This document shows positions 53,823 to 63,534 of a stretch of 64,000 nt of DNA, one piece after another. A program made the position numbers and the translations under genes. The stretch's first letter is position 1. Each line of letters begins with the position of its first letter. The notes beneath the pieces were generated by a model that saw nothing but the letters and a program-made list of their open reading frames with translations, was not told the origin of the DNA and ran no database searches. The DNA is from Desulfotignum sp. GTDB taxonomy: Bacteria; Desulfobacterota; Desulfobacteria; Desulfobacterales; Desulfobacteraceae. The stretch lies in the NCBI GenBank assembly GCA_011390335.1, contig JAABSO010000016.1:1-64000 (forward strand), in the 5' to 3' direction.

Positions 53823-54004
53823 GAAGCATCTTACCTGGACTACAGGGCCAAATTTTCCATGTTTGAATAGAATATATGGATCTGGAAAAGATTGAAATCA
53901 GGGAAAATACCCATAAAAAAATGGAAAATCATGTATTATAATATTCTGCTTATCAGGATTTTCGGGGGAGGATAAAATGAAGCAGGCGAAAAAACAGGGC
54001 GAAT

Positions 54005-54035
54005 GGTCACATATAGCCAAAGGCCACATATGACC
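54005..54035 (-). terminator. hairpin after the proximal activator gene
   Basis: In minus-strand RNA, 14 bases starting GGTCATATGTGG pair (with three G-U pairs) to a downstream arm ending ATATGTGACC around a TTT loop, followed by a run of six T after a short gap. A degraded copy follows the second activator gene near 51990. Confidence 0.45.
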
Positions 54036-54037
54036 GT

Positions 54038-55549
54038 TCAGGATTTTACAATATCAAGCTTTCGCATCCGGGCGCGCAGGGTGCTTCGGTTGAGCCCGAG
54101 AATCCGGGTTGCACTGTTTTCCCCGCTGACTTTCCAGTTTGTCTGTTCCAGAACCTCGACAATATAGTCGTGCTCCACTTGTTCCAGTGTTTTTGCTTCC
54201 ACTGTTTTATGGGTGTTGCTTAAATAGGCCAAAGGCTTATCAAAATCATCCACCATGCGCAGTTTTGGGCCTGACGAAATGATGACGGCACGCTCCAGAA
54301 TATTTTCCAGTTCCCGGACATTCCCCGGCCAGTGATAATGCAGAAGATCGTCCATCATGAGTTTGGGAACAATGGGATTATCTTTGCCCAGCCGTCTGGC
54401 TATCTTTTTGACATAAAAAGCAACCAGGAGCGGGATATCCTCTCTGCGTTCCCGAAGGGGCGGCATGGTAATGGGAAAAACATTCAACCGGTACCAAAGA
54501 TCTTCCCGGAAGTTGCCTTTCTTTACTTCTTTTTCAAGGTTTCTATTGGTGGCGGCAATGATCCTGACGTCCACCTTGATGGTATGGGAGCTCCCCAGGC
54601 GTTCAAATTCACCGTCCTGGATCACGCGCAGCAGTTTGGCCTGCAATCCCAGGGGCAATTCTCCGATTTCATCCAGAAAAAGTGTGGCCCCGTTTGCAGC
54701 CTCAAACCGTCCCATTTGTCTGGCGCCGGAACCGGTAAAAGCCCCTTTTTCATGACCGAACAGTTCGTTTTCAATCAGGTTTGCCGGCAATGCTGCGCAG
54801 TTAATTTTTACCAGGGCCCTTTTTTTGCGCGGGCTTCCGTGATGAACAGCCCTGGCAATAAGTTCCTTTCCGGTTCCGGTTTCACCCAGAACCAGTACCG
54901 TGGTATCGGTGGCGGCAATCTGTTCAACTTTATAGAGCACATATTCGAGTGCATTGCTTTTACCGATAATATTTTCATGGTTATGTTCCAGCTTGATCTC
55001 TTCCGTCAGATACGCTTTTTCCCCTTCCAGCTGCTTTTTCAGCTTTTGTATTTCCAACAGGGCTTCTTGTGCAATTTGCTTTTCTTTTTCCGCTGCCTGT
55101 CTGGCCAGGGCGAGTTCAGATGTACGGGTTTCAACAATGTCTTCAAGATTGCGTTTATAATATTCCCGCTCGGTCACGTCTTCTATGGCCAGAAGAATCA
55201 GCTGGGCATCGTTTGATTTCAGGTAGATTCTTCTTGCATTCAAATGCATGATCCTGGGGCCGATATTTTCAAAAGAATGGGCTACCTCAAAATCATTGAG
55301 TACAAAATTTTGCGGCAGGACCTCTTCCAGCAATTGTCTGAGTTTGGGGATATCCCATTGCCCGTTGCCAAGGTCATAGATCAATACCCCTTCCGTGTTT
55401 TCCGGGGTGACGCAGAAATGCTTGTAAAAAGAGGGGTTGGCGCCGACTACCTTATGGCCGGTATCCAGTACCAGGAGGGGTTCACGCACAGATCCCAGGA
55501 CATTGTTAAACACGTTTATAAAAGCTTTTTGCATTTTCAAATCTTTCAC
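54038..55549 (-). CDS. PAS-sigma54 activator, proximal copy
   Basis: A 503-residue enhancer-binding protein: PAS (~10-125), coiled coil (~135-175), AAA+ core (Walker A GETGTGKE, GAFTGS, Walker B LFLDEIGELP) and Fis-type HTH (RILGLNRSTLRARMRKLDI). It is nearly identical to the copy at 52010-53701 from about residue 10 onward; the offset between copies is about 2.0 kb. The start is taken as GTG at 55549; an ATG five codons later is possible. It lacks a receiver domain, so the signal comes through PAS or an upstream partner. Confidence 0.9.
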   Translation of the reverse strand: MKDLKMQKAFINVFNNVLGSVREPLLVLDTGHKVVGANPSFYKHFCVTPENTEGVLIYDLGNGQWDIPKLRQLLEEVLPQNFVLNDFEVAHSFENIGPRIMHLNARRIYLKSNDAQLILLAIEDVTEREYYKRNLEDIVETRTSELALARQAAEKEKQIAQEALLEIQKLKKQLEGEKAYLTEEIKLEHNHENIIGKSNALEYVLYKVEQIAATDTTVLVLGETGTGKELIARAVHHGSPRKKRALVKINCAALPANLIENELFGHEKGAFTGSGARQMGRFEAANGATLFLDEIGELPLGLQAKLLRVIQDGEFERLGSSHTIKVDVRIIAATNRNLEKEVKKGNFREDLWYRLNVFPITMPPLRERREDIPLLVAFYVKKIARRLGKDNPIVPKLMMDDLLHYHWPGNVRELENILERAVIISSGPKLRMVDDFDKPLAYLSNTHKTVEAKTLEQVEHDYIVEVLEQTNWKVSGENSATRILGLNRSTLRARMRKLDIVKS

Positions 55550-55606
55550 GGTTCGGCCGGTCCGGTCGGCAATGATGTGCGGGGTTTCCCTGTTAAAAAA
55601 CAGACA

Positions 55607-57328
55607 TTAATTTTTTTGATCCATCAGTTTTCGTATGGTTTTAGCAATTTTCAACATGGATATCGGTTTCAACATATAGGCAGCAATTCCCAGCTGCCGT
55701 GCTTTTTCCTCATCAATCAAAGAACTGTGGCCCGTGCAGAGAACAATGGGGATGTCGGGCCGGATCCTGATTAATTTTTCCGCCAGTCTGGCACCGGTCA
55801 TCTTGGGCATGGTCATATCGGTGATGACCACATCAAAATAGCCGGGGTTCAATGTAAATACGGCAAGGGCATCTTCCGGGTCTGTCATGGCCTCGACCCT
55901 GTAATTAAACAATTTCAATGATTCCAGGGCCATCTCCGAAATGTTCTCCTCATCATCCACAAAAAGAATTCTTTCCGTGCCATGGGAAGATCCATCCATG
56001 GGTTTGATTTTTGTTTCTTTTTTCTGGTCCACCATCGGGAAAAGCATCGTAAACAGGGTCCCGCCTTCCGGCCGGTTTTGAACGGTAATGGTCCCTTTGT
56101 GATTTTTAACAATGGTGTAAACAACCGCCAGCCCCAGGCCTGAACCTTTTCCAGTCGTCCGGGTGGTAAAATAGGGGTCAAAAATCCGGTCTATGATGTC
56201 AGGATCAATTCCGGGGCCGTTGTCTTTCACCGTAATCTCGGCACAATTTCCGGCCGGACAGTCACTGGCAGCCCCTTTTGGCATAACCCTTGTTCCCACC
56301 TTGATCTCAAGAAGACCGCCGGTCTCCTCCATTGCCTGGGAGGCATTGGTGCATAAGTTCATCAGAATCTGGCCGATCTGGATCTTGTCCGAGAGAATCA
56401 TCACCTCCTGATCCGGGAACTGTGTATGAATGTCGATGGTGGTTGGGATGGATGCCCGCAGCAAAATAAGCGCATCCTTGATTACAGAAATCACGTCTAT
56501 GGGGATCTGCTTTTCATCGGAGGTGTGGCTGAAGCTCAAGAGCAGCTTAACAATTCCTGCCGCCCGCGCAGCAGCGGTCCTGATCCTTTCGAGCTTGGGA
56601 TAGACAGGATGCCAATCCCGGGTTTCTTGAGCCGCCAGGTCAACATTCCCGGTTATAATGAAAAGAATATTGTTGAAATCATGGGCAATACCGCCGGCAA
56701 TGGTACGGATGGACTCCATCTTATGGCTCTGATGAAGCTGTAACCGTAACGCTTCTCGTTCCTTCTCCATCTGTTTGCGCTCAGTGATGTCAATGATAAC
56801 GGTCCTGTACTGTTCAGGTCTCCAGCTTTGATATGAAAACACAATGCTTTCCAGCTGCACATCCACAATGCTGCCATCTGATTTTCTCATGCGCAGTTCA
56901 CATATCTGCCGTTTTTTTGACTCGGCAAGATCCTTAATATGCCGGTAATAGATATCCTGGTCTTCAAAATGCACATACCCGGACAGGGGCTGGTCGATCA
57001 GAGAATTTCTTTCCAATAACAGTATATCGGCCAGGGTCAGGTTGGCATTGCGGATCACGCCTTTTATATCCAGGCAGACATACCCCACAGGCGTAAAATC
57101 ATACAGTTCCGTATAACGCACTTTGAATTCCATGAGTTCCTGCTGGGAGCGTTGCAATTCCTCATTCTGCAGTTCCAGTTCAACCTGAAAGGTCTGGAGT
57201 TCATGAATCAGTTCAAGGGGATCATGGTCGACCGCTGACGGACTTACATGCCCTTTCTCCATCATCATCTCTTCAGCCTGCTTTCGCAATGCATCAAATT
57301 TTTCCTGGATCATCTCTTTTCTGCTCAT
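55607..57328 (-). CDS. PAS-histidine kinase-receiver hybrid
   Basis: A 573-residue hybrid kinase. The N-terminal helical segment (LIHELQTFQVELELQNEELQ) and PAS (~65-190) precede the HisKA domain with the phospho-acceptor His in GGIAHDFNN, the ATPase domain (NASQAMEE, DNGPGIDP, GKGSGLGLAVVY) and a C-terminal receiver (ILFVDDEENISEMALES, acceptor Asp in VVITDMTMP). No membrane segment is seen, so it is probably a cytosolic sensor. It lies between the PAS-LuxR and proximal activator genes. Confidence 0.92.
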   Translation of the reverse strand: MSRKEMIQEKFDALRKQAEEMMMEKGHVSPSAVDHDPLELIHELQTFQVELELQNEELQRSQQELMEFKVRYTELYDFTPVGYVCLDIKGVIRNANLTLADILLLERNSLIDQPLSGYVHFEDQDIYYRHIKDLAESKKRQICELRMRKSDGSIVDVQLESIVFSYQSWRPEQYRTVIIDITERKQMEKEREALRLQLHQSHKMESIRTIAGGIAHDFNNILFIITGNVDLAAQETRDWHPVYPKLERIRTAAARAAGIVKLLLSFSHTSDEKQIPIDVISVIKDALILLRASIPTTIDIHTQFPDQEVMILSDKIQIGQILMNLCTNASQAMEETGGLLEIKVGTRVMPKGAASDCPAGNCAEITVKDNGPGIDPDIIDRIFDPYFTTRTTGKGSGLGLAVVYTIVKNHKGTITVQNRPEGGTLFTMLFPMVDQKKETKIKPMDGSSHGTERILFVDDEENISEMALESLKLFNYRVEAMTDPEDALAVFTLNPGYFDVVITDMTMPKMTGARLAEKLIRIRPDIPIVLCTGHSSLIDEEKARQLGIAAYMLKPISMLKIAKTIRKLMDQKN

Positions 57329-57524
57329 ATGACTTTATTTTCCCTTTTCCCTGTCGGGATAAAAATTTTAAACGGATTTTTGCGCCGGTATTTCAATTGA
57401 AGGGATATCAGATCAAGATTTTCCGGCTTTTATTTTATCTTTATATCTTAACGGGGATCACCGTTTACGTCAACAAAGCAGAAAAGTATAAAAACCCCCA
57501 TTTATCGCCTATAAAAAATAGGCA

Positions 57525-58946
57525 TTATTCCAGGGTCGAAAGAAAGGAGCGCAGATTTACTTTTTTGTTTTTCAAGCCGGTCTTTTTCCGGATATTCTCG
57601 CGGTGGCGGGATATGGTGTGTATGGAGCTGTGCATGATTTCCGAAATCTCTTTATTGGTTTTGCCGAATTTTACCAGATCTGCGACATGAATTTCCATGG
57701 GCGTTAAATTCACCATGTGATCGGATAATTTTTTTGAAAAAGGAGAAAGGATATTTTTCAACTCAGATTCCAGGATCTCCATCATATTTTTCTGGCTTTC
57801 CCGGGTAAGGTTTTTTTTCAAATTTTTGATAATGGGGGCCAGGATCAGTTTGTGATTGGCAAAGATCTTTTCTTCGATCTCATTTTTATCCGCTTCTCTT
57901 TTTTTCAACAATGTTCTGAGGGTTGCGTTCATATCTTCCAGTTCAGCTGTTCTTTGCGCAACTTTCTCTTCAAGGATCAGCTTGATCTCTTTTTGCTGCT
58001 TTTCAGTTTGTTTCCGTCCGGTGATGTCCCTGGCGATTTCCAGGCGCACCAGCCGGCCGTCAGTCCACGGGACCGCAAGACTGGTCAGTTCATGCCATTG
58101 ATCAGATTCCTTGTCGTAAAATTCCCAGATACACGGTTCTGTAGGGTTGCCGGACTCATCCACCAGCCTGTCGTTGTTGCAGATCTCACAGGGTCCGGTC
58201 TGTTTTCCATGGATGGATGCCCAGCAGACCTGGCCGGTCAGGTCTGTTTTGTGTTTTTTTATCATGTAATTGTTCATAAAAAGGATCTCATAGGAGGTCA
58301 TGTCGGCAATGTAGACACAGGATTCAATCCGGTTCAGAACCGATTCCAATTGGTGTCTGCCGTATTTGAGCAACCGCTCGGTACGTTTCCGATCGGAGAC
58401 GTCAATGATCACGGTGCGAAACCGGGCTTCCCCCTGGCTAAGCTCCGGAATAGCTGTGCTTTCCAGTTGCACATTCAGAAAGGATCCCTCCTTTTTTTTC
58501 ATTGTAAGGTCACATATCTGCCTTTTTTTGTACGCAAACAGTGTTTGCAGGTGCAGGTAATAAATATCCTGGTCCTGTGGAAGGATATAATCGGAAAGCG
58601 GCCGGTTGAAAAGAGATCCCCTTTCCGTTGCCAGCATCCGGGCCAGGGTCATGTTGGCATCGATAATCTTTCCCTTTGCATCCAGGGTGACATACCCCAC
58701 GGGCGTAAAATCATACAGCTGGGTATAATGGATTTTATATTCCATCAATTCCTGCTGGGCGCGGCGAAGCTCATCGTTCTGCAGCTCCAGTTCAACCTGG
58801 AAGGTCTGGAGTTCATGAATTAATCGGAGGGGATCTTCAACCGCAACCAGGCTCCTTGAGAAATCCGGTTTTGCCATCACTTCTTCCGCCTGCCGGCGCA
58901 ATGCATTGAATTTTTCTTCGGCTGTTTTATTTTTCATCTTATTCAT
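57525..58946 (-). CDS. PAS-PAS-LuxR-type regulator
   Basis: A 473-residue cytosolic protein: N-terminal helical segment (RLIHELQTFQVELELQNDEL) like that of the hybrid kinase, PAS (~60-185), a second PAS with a Cys-rich centre (VCWASIHGKQTGPCEICNND), a coiled coil (~310-350) and a C-terminal LuxR/GerE HTH (VADLVKFGKTNKEISEIMHS, SIHTISRHRENIRKK). It overlaps the CheB-CheR-PAS gene by 4 bases. It is a likely transcription output of the array. Confidence 0.9.
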   Translation of the reverse strand: MNKMKNKTAEEKFNALRRQAEEVMAKPDFSRSLVAVEDPLRLIHELQTFQVELELQNDELRRAQQELMEYKIHYTQLYDFTPVGYVTLDAKGKIIDANMTLARMLATERGSLFNRPLSDYILPQDQDIYYLHLQTLFAYKKRQICDLTMKKKEGSFLNVQLESTAIPELSQGEARFRTVIIDVSDRKRTERLLKYGRHQLESVLNRIESCVYIADMTSYEILFMNNYMIKKHKTDLTGQVCWASIHGKQTGPCEICNNDRLVDESGNPTEPCIWEFYDKESDQWHELTSLAVPWTDGRLVRLEIARDITGRKQTEKQQKEIKLILEEKVAQRTAELEDMNATLRTLLKKREADKNEIEEKIFANHKLILAPIIKNLKKNLTRESQKNMMEILESELKNILSPFSKKLSDHMVNLTPMEIHVADLVKFGKTNKEISEIMHSSIHTISRHRENIRKKTGLKNKKVNLRSFLSTLE

Positions 58947-61870
58947 TCGGCATCCTGGATGATCCTTTCAATGGTGACGACCCCGTTGGTCATATCTTTT
59001 TCATCTCTCAGTGCCAAAACCATCACCCAGACCTTCAGAACATTACCTGACCGGGTTATTCGAAAGGTTTCAAGGCTGTCAAACAATTTGCCGGTAAAGG
59101 CCTTGTCTATCAATTCCAGAGACGCTTTGCGATTTTCTTCGGGTATCATCTCCTTGATATTCATTTTCAGGGCCTCGGATTCCGTATACCCGTACATGCT
59201 TGCTGCGCCCTTGTTCCAGAAGGAAATAGTGCCTTTTTTATCCTGGATCAGGATGGCGTCCTTTGCATCCATAATCACGGACAGGCGCTGGGCCTTGAGG
59301 CGATACCGGTTAAATTCAGTGATATCTTCAAAGGTCACCACCACGCCGTCGATGACATTCTGCATGGTGCGGTAAGGCATGATCCGGGTTCTGAAAAACT
59401 TGTTGTCCAGGCTTTCCACTTCAAATTCCTGGGGGATCAGATCTTTTAAGACCTGCAGGGCATGATCCACAATGTAAAATTCTTTTAATTGTGTGGCAAA
59501 ATGGCTGACCGGCCGGCCGATATCGCTCATGGTTAAGGGGATCAAGCCGATGACACTGTCGGTAAACCGCTTGATATTCATATCCATGTCTAAAAAAATC
59601 GTCCCGATCCGGGTGGCATTCAACAAATTTTTCATGTCGTCATTGGCATCGGACAATTCATTGAGCCGGCTCTGAAGTTCCGCATTCACGGTGGCCGACT
59701 CTTCGTTCAGGGACTGAAGTTCCTCTTTTGAGGTCTCCATCTCCTCATTGGTGGATTGCAGCTCTTCATTGGTGGATTGCAGCTCCTCATTGCTGGATTG
59801 GAGTTCTTCATTGGCGGTTTCCAACTCTTCAATAGTGGTTTGCAGGTTTTCTTTGGTGTATTCCAGCTCCTGTTCAAGCCGGTTTATGGCATCGTTTTTT
59901 TGGGGCGCCCTGGGCTTGGGCCTGGTTTTGTTTTTTGTTTTTTTTACTTCATTGAAGACGACCATGAGCATGCCGCGAAGGGCACCGTATGCCAGGACCG
60001 GTTTTACCGTCAGGTCAATCGTGATAGAGCTGCCGTTGTCCTCGATATCAACACCCTTGCGAACGACTTCCTGCTTCATACTGGTGGCTTTGCGGACAGC
60101 CGATGCCAGCACGGTTTTCATACTGGGCCGGGCCATGTCCAGGATATTGAAACACGCCCTGCCTGAGGCAGGTTCCAGATATTTTCCGGTCCGGCCATGG
60201 ATATACACAATATTTGATTTTTCATCAATAATGACGCAGGGCGGGGTGTCGCTTTCCTGCAGAATGGTTTGCACCAGTTTAAAATTGTTGATATCCTCCG
60301 CCTTTGTGACCGTTTCAGGGGTTTTTACGGCCGGGGGTTCTTCAGGGGGTGCCGGAACCGGCAGATTCAGTATGGGCGTGGCCTTTGACACACCGGATTT
60401 ACGTTTAAAAATTTTCCATTTCCGGTCATAAATTTTAAACAGGGTTGTTTCCTGGCCCAGGGATTCGGATGAACCGATGAACAAAAGACCATCCGGCTTC
60501 AGACTGTAATGAAACAAGGGAAACAGTTTTTTTTGTAATTCCGGCTCCAGGTAGATCAGAAGATTTCTGCAGGTGATGATATCCAGTTTTGTAAAAGGCG
60601 GGTCTTTGATAAGGTCCTGCAATGCAAACACCAGCATTTCCCGGATGGGTTTTTTGATCTTGTAGTGATTTTCTTCTTTGGTGAAAAACTGTTTTAATCT
60701 TTCCAAAGTAAGATCCGCTGAAATGCTTAATGGATAGAGGCCGGATCTGGCGGTGTTGATGGCATCCTGATCAATATCCGTGGCAAATATCTGGACGTTG
60801 AAATGCCGGTTCATTTTTTCCATGCATTCCTGCAATAAAATAGCCATGGAATAGGCTTCTTCACCGGTGCTGCATCCGGCCACCCAGATTCTGACCACGG
60901 CCCCTTCCGGTTTATCGGCCAAAAGTTCGGGTAAATATTTTTCCTTGAGCACGGCAAAGGCTTCAGGATCTCTGAAAAAGTTTGTTACACCGATCAAAAG
61001 GTCCTTGAACAAAACATGGACCTCGCGCTCGCTTCTGGTAAGATAGGTCTGGTAATCATCGATATTATCGATCTGGTGCACATGCATCCGCCGTTCCACC
61101 CGCCGGACAATGGTATTTTTCTTGTAAAGGGAAAAATCATGATTGGTATGGGTCCGAAGAAGAATACAAATTTTTTGCAGCGCAGTTCGATTTTTTTTTT
61201 CATCCTTCGTAATCTTGTCCCGGGGTTTGACAAAAGCATGCCGGGTATATTTAACAAGCGCTTCCGGCATCTTGTCCACAGGCAGGACATAATCCACAAG
61301 GCCTGTGGCAACGGCACTCCTGGGCATGCCTGCATATTTGGCGGAATCCTCGTCCTGGGCCATGACCATGCCCAGTTCCCCCTTGATCTGTCTTATTCCG
61401 AGACTGCCGTCACTGCCTGTTCCGGACAGGATAATGCCGACGGCATCAGCGCCCTGGTCCTGGGCCAGGGATTTGAAAAAATTGTCAATGGGAAGGTTGA
61501 ATCCTCTCGGATGAGGCGGATCCATGAGCTGGAGGGTGCCGTTTAAAATGGCCAGATCCTTGTTGGGCGGAATCACATAGATCATATTTTGTTGAACGGT
61601 AAGCCCGTCTGTTATCTGATGGACCTTCATCTGTGTTTTTTTCTGAATCAGCTCCGGCAGGATACTGTTATGGGTGGGATCCAGATGAGATACCAGGACA
61701 AAGGCCATGCCGCTGTCGCCGGGCATGGCCGTAAAAAACGCTTCAAAGGCTCCCAGGCCCCCGGCGGAAGCGCCCATCCCGACAATGGGAAATCTGTCAA
61801 CGGCGGTTCCGGTTTTTGGATTGGCCTGCCGGGTAATTTTGTCTTTTGCCGGTTCCTTTTTTTTTGTCAT
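58943..61870 (-). CDS. CheB-CheR-PAS fusion protein
   Basis: A 975-residue signalling protein. CheB-type methylesterase (~25-215; VGMGASAGGLGAFEAF, GIILSGTGSDGSLGI), CheR-type methyltransferase (~240-500; VWVAGCSTGEEAYSMA-like SAM motif, ITCRNLLIYL), a PAS-like part, a long coiled coil with repeated TNEELQS units (~665-740) and two PAS domains to the end. This architecture is known in cytosolic sensory arrays; no receptor gene is nearby. First gene of the leftward array, with its own promoter. Confidence 0.93.
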   Translation of the reverse strand: MTKKKEPAKDKITRQANPKTGTAVDRFPIVGMGASAGGLGAFEAFFTAMPGDSGMAFVLVSHLDPTHNSILPELIQKKTQMKVHQITDGLTVQQNMIYVIPPNKDLAILNGTLQLMDPPHPRGFNLPIDNFFKSLAQDQGADAVGIILSGTGSDGSLGIRQIKGELGMVMAQDEDSAKYAGMPRSAVATGLVDYVLPVDKMPEALVKYTRHAFVKPRDKITKDEKKNRTALQKICILLRTHTNHDFSLYKKNTIVRRVERRMHVHQIDNIDDYQTYLTRSEREVHVLFKDLLIGVTNFFRDPEAFAVLKEKYLPELLADKPEGAVVRIWVAGCSTGEEAYSMAILLQECMEKMNRHFNVQIFATDIDQDAINTARSGLYPLSISADLTLERLKQFFTKEENHYKIKKPIREMLVFALQDLIKDPPFTKLDIITCRNLLIYLEPELQKKLFPLFHYSLKPDGLLFIGSSESLGQETTLFKIYDRKWKIFKRKSGVSKATPILNLPVPAPPEEPPAVKTPETVTKAEDINNFKLVQTILQESDTPPCVIIDEKSNIVYIHGRTGKYLEPASGRACFNILDMARPSMKTVLASAVRKATSMKQEVVRKGVDIEDNGSSITIDLTVKPVLAYGALRGMLMVVFNEVKKTKNKTRPKPRAPQKNDAINRLEQELEYTKENLQTTIEELETANEELQSSNEELQSTNEELQSTNEEMETSKEELQSLNEESATVNAELQSRLNELSDANDDMKNLLNATRIGTIFLDMDMNIKRFTDSVIGLIPLTMSDIGRPVSHFATQLKEFYIVDHALQVLKDLIPQEFEVESLDNKFFRTRIMPYRTMQNVIDGVVVTFEDITEFNRYRLKAQRLSVIMDAKDAILIQDKKGTISFWNKGAASMYGYTESEALKMNIKEMIPEENRKASLELIDKAFTGKLFDSLETFRITRSGNVLKVWVMVLALRDEKDMTNGVVTIERIIQDAE

Positions 61871-61925
61871 GGGGGGGTCCTTTGCCCTGAAAGATCGGTA
61901 TGTACGGATGCCGTAACTGGTTCTA

Positions 61926-61955
61926 TTTATAGGCCGGGCAACCGCCTTCTGTCAA
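61926..61955 (-). promoter_or_regulatory. sigma70-type promoter of the sensory array
   Basis: On the minus strand, a perfect TTGACA (61950-61955), an 18-base spacer and TATAAA (61926-61931) lie about 55 bases upstream of the CheB-CheR-PAS start. Confidence 0.6.
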
Positions 61956-61976
61956 GAAAAGGTTAACAGCTCTGCA

Positions 61977-63275
61977 TCACCGCTCATCAGGCCGGGTTTC
62001 GTGCAAGGCAATTCCTGCCAGATGATCCAGGTCTGCGTCCGTTACATGGGGAAGAAATCGCTTTCGATAAAGTTCATCATGCAAAATCTGCACAACTGCA
62101 ACAAGAGGGGCTGCGATGAGAACCCCCAGCACGCCGAAGGCGGCCACGCACAAGAGCACGGAAAAGATCACGGCCAGCGGATGCAGTTTCATGCCCCGGG
62201 CCATGATAAACGGCGTGATCACATTGTTCTCCAGGGCCTGTACGGCAGCAAAGGCGAGCAGGACCCACAGCGGAATCATCCCCCCCTGCCCCAGAGCAAG
62301 CAAGAGTGCGGGCAGGGCGCTGAGAATCGGACCAAGAAAAGGAACCGCCGCCAAAACGCCGGCGATAACACCCAGGACCAGGGCATCCATAAAACCAAAG
62401 ATGGGCCACATAAGCAAAAATACCAGAAAACCGATCGTCAGCATGCCAAATGCGGTTGCCCCGGCCCAGGCAGGAACGAATTTTCCAATGCGCTGCAAAA
62501 TGATCAGCGCTTTTTGGTGGTGTTCTTCGGGCAATAAGGAAAGCATTGCCCCAAAAACCGGGCGGGGATTCATGAGCATAAACACCACACCGAAAAAAAC
62601 CGTTACCAGAACGAGCAGTATCTGGGCGCCGTTAAAAGCCACGGCCGTGAAACTGCCGAGCAGATCCTGAAACATCTTGTTCAAATAGGACCGAAAAGAG
62701 CTTGATTCTTCAAAATGTAGGGCTGAAGGGGTAGTTCGAGGCGTGCTTGCCGGTTTGTCTGCGTCCCTGTCTTCCGGGGCAATTTCAGTGCTGACCTGAA
62801 ACTGAAGTTTTTCCTCGTCTTCCCGGGCAATTTCAGTGCTGACCTCAACCTGAAGTTTTTCTTCAAAAATGACAGCCTGCTGCTCCATTTTGATCAGCGG
62901 TTTTTGCAGACGTTCCCAGTAACCAGGTACGGCATCGGAAATTTTAATGACCGAGTCCTTCATCGGTCCGAAGAGCGACCAGCCCGCCAAAGCCATGACT
63001 GCGGCCAATCCTGCCACAACCACCCCTGTCGGTATCTTTCTGCCGCCTGTCCACGCCCGCATCCGGGAAATCACCGGATTGACGGCAAGGGAAATCAGCA
63101 GCACCAGCAAAAAAGAGAGCAGAATGGGAGAAAGCAGCGAGAATATCCGGATGAAGGCAAACAGCACCGCCCCCAATATCACATAAAATGAGATCGGGCG
63201 CGGTGCCTTTTCTGTCTTGGGATGGTCCGGCAGGCCGCTTTCCTTGCTGGTGAGTCCCTCGTCGTTGGCCACCAC
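61977..63275 (-). CDS. AI-2E/PerM-family transporter
   Basis: A 432-residue membrane protein of the AI-2E (YdiK/PerM) family with about eight hydrophobic segments and the conserved loop VPFLGPILSALPALLLAL. Members export small molecules or Na+/H+; the name AI-2 is not proof of substrate. Between segments 3 and 4 it carries a hydrophilic insertion with a 16-residue tandem repeat (LQVEVSTEIARED / LQFQVSTEIAPED), from a 48-base DNA duplication at 62769-62864. The start is GTG at 63275. Confidence 0.88.
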   Translation of the reverse strand: MVANDEGLTSKESGLPDHPKTEKAPRPISFYVILGAVLFAFIRIFSLLSPILLSFLLVLLISLAVNPVISRMRAWTGGRKIPTGVVVAGLAAVMALAGWSLFGPMKDSVIKISDAVPGYWERLQKPLIKMEQQAVIFEEKLQVEVSTEIAREDEEKLQFQVSTEIAPEDRDADKPASTPRTTPSALHFEESSSFRSYLNKMFQDLLGSFTAVAFNGAQILLVLVTVFFGVVFMLMNPRPVFGAMLSLLPEEHHQKALIILQRIGKFVPAWAGATAFGMLTIGFLVFLLMWPIFGFMDALVLGVIAGVLAAVPFLGPILSALPALLLALGQGGMIPLWVLLAFAAVQALENNVITPFIMARGMKLHPLAVIFSVLLCVAAFGVLGVLIAAPLVAVVQILHDELYRKRFLPHVTDADLDHLAGIALHETRPDER

Positions 63276-63282
63276 TGTTACC

Positions 63283-63441
63283 CTAAATTTTGCCCAGCAC
63301 GACCAGAATCACAAGAATCAGCACGATGAGCCCGATGCCCCCGCTGGGTCCATAGCCCCAGGATCGGCTGTGCGGCCAGGCAGGGATTACCCCCACCAGT
63401 GCCAGTATAACTATAATGAGTAAAATTGTGCCTATTGTCAT
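63283..63441 (-). CDS. DUF3309 small membrane protein
   Basis: A 52-residue peptide with two hydrophobic spans around a polar centre: MTIGTILLIIVILALVGVIP, WPHSRSWGYGPSGGIG, then a second span ending VVLGKI. This is the DUF3309 pattern; function unknown. A strong AGGAGG precedes its ATG. It lies 7 bases before the transporter's start codon. Confidence 0.85.
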   Translation of the reverse strand: MTIGTILLIIVILALVGVIPAWPHSRSWGYGPSGGIGLIVLILVILVVLGKI

Positions 63442-63534
63442 GGTTTATCCTCCTAGTTAAAAATGATGGAAACCCACCGTTGAAAACATTCGGTGGTGAG
63501 TGTGGCTGCCGTCTCAATGTATACTGGATCAGGC

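Noticed and set aside
52328..55216. Two almost identical 294-codon plus-strand frames
   Set aside because: They are antisense shadows of the duplicated sigma54 activator genes; their similarity only reflects that duplication.
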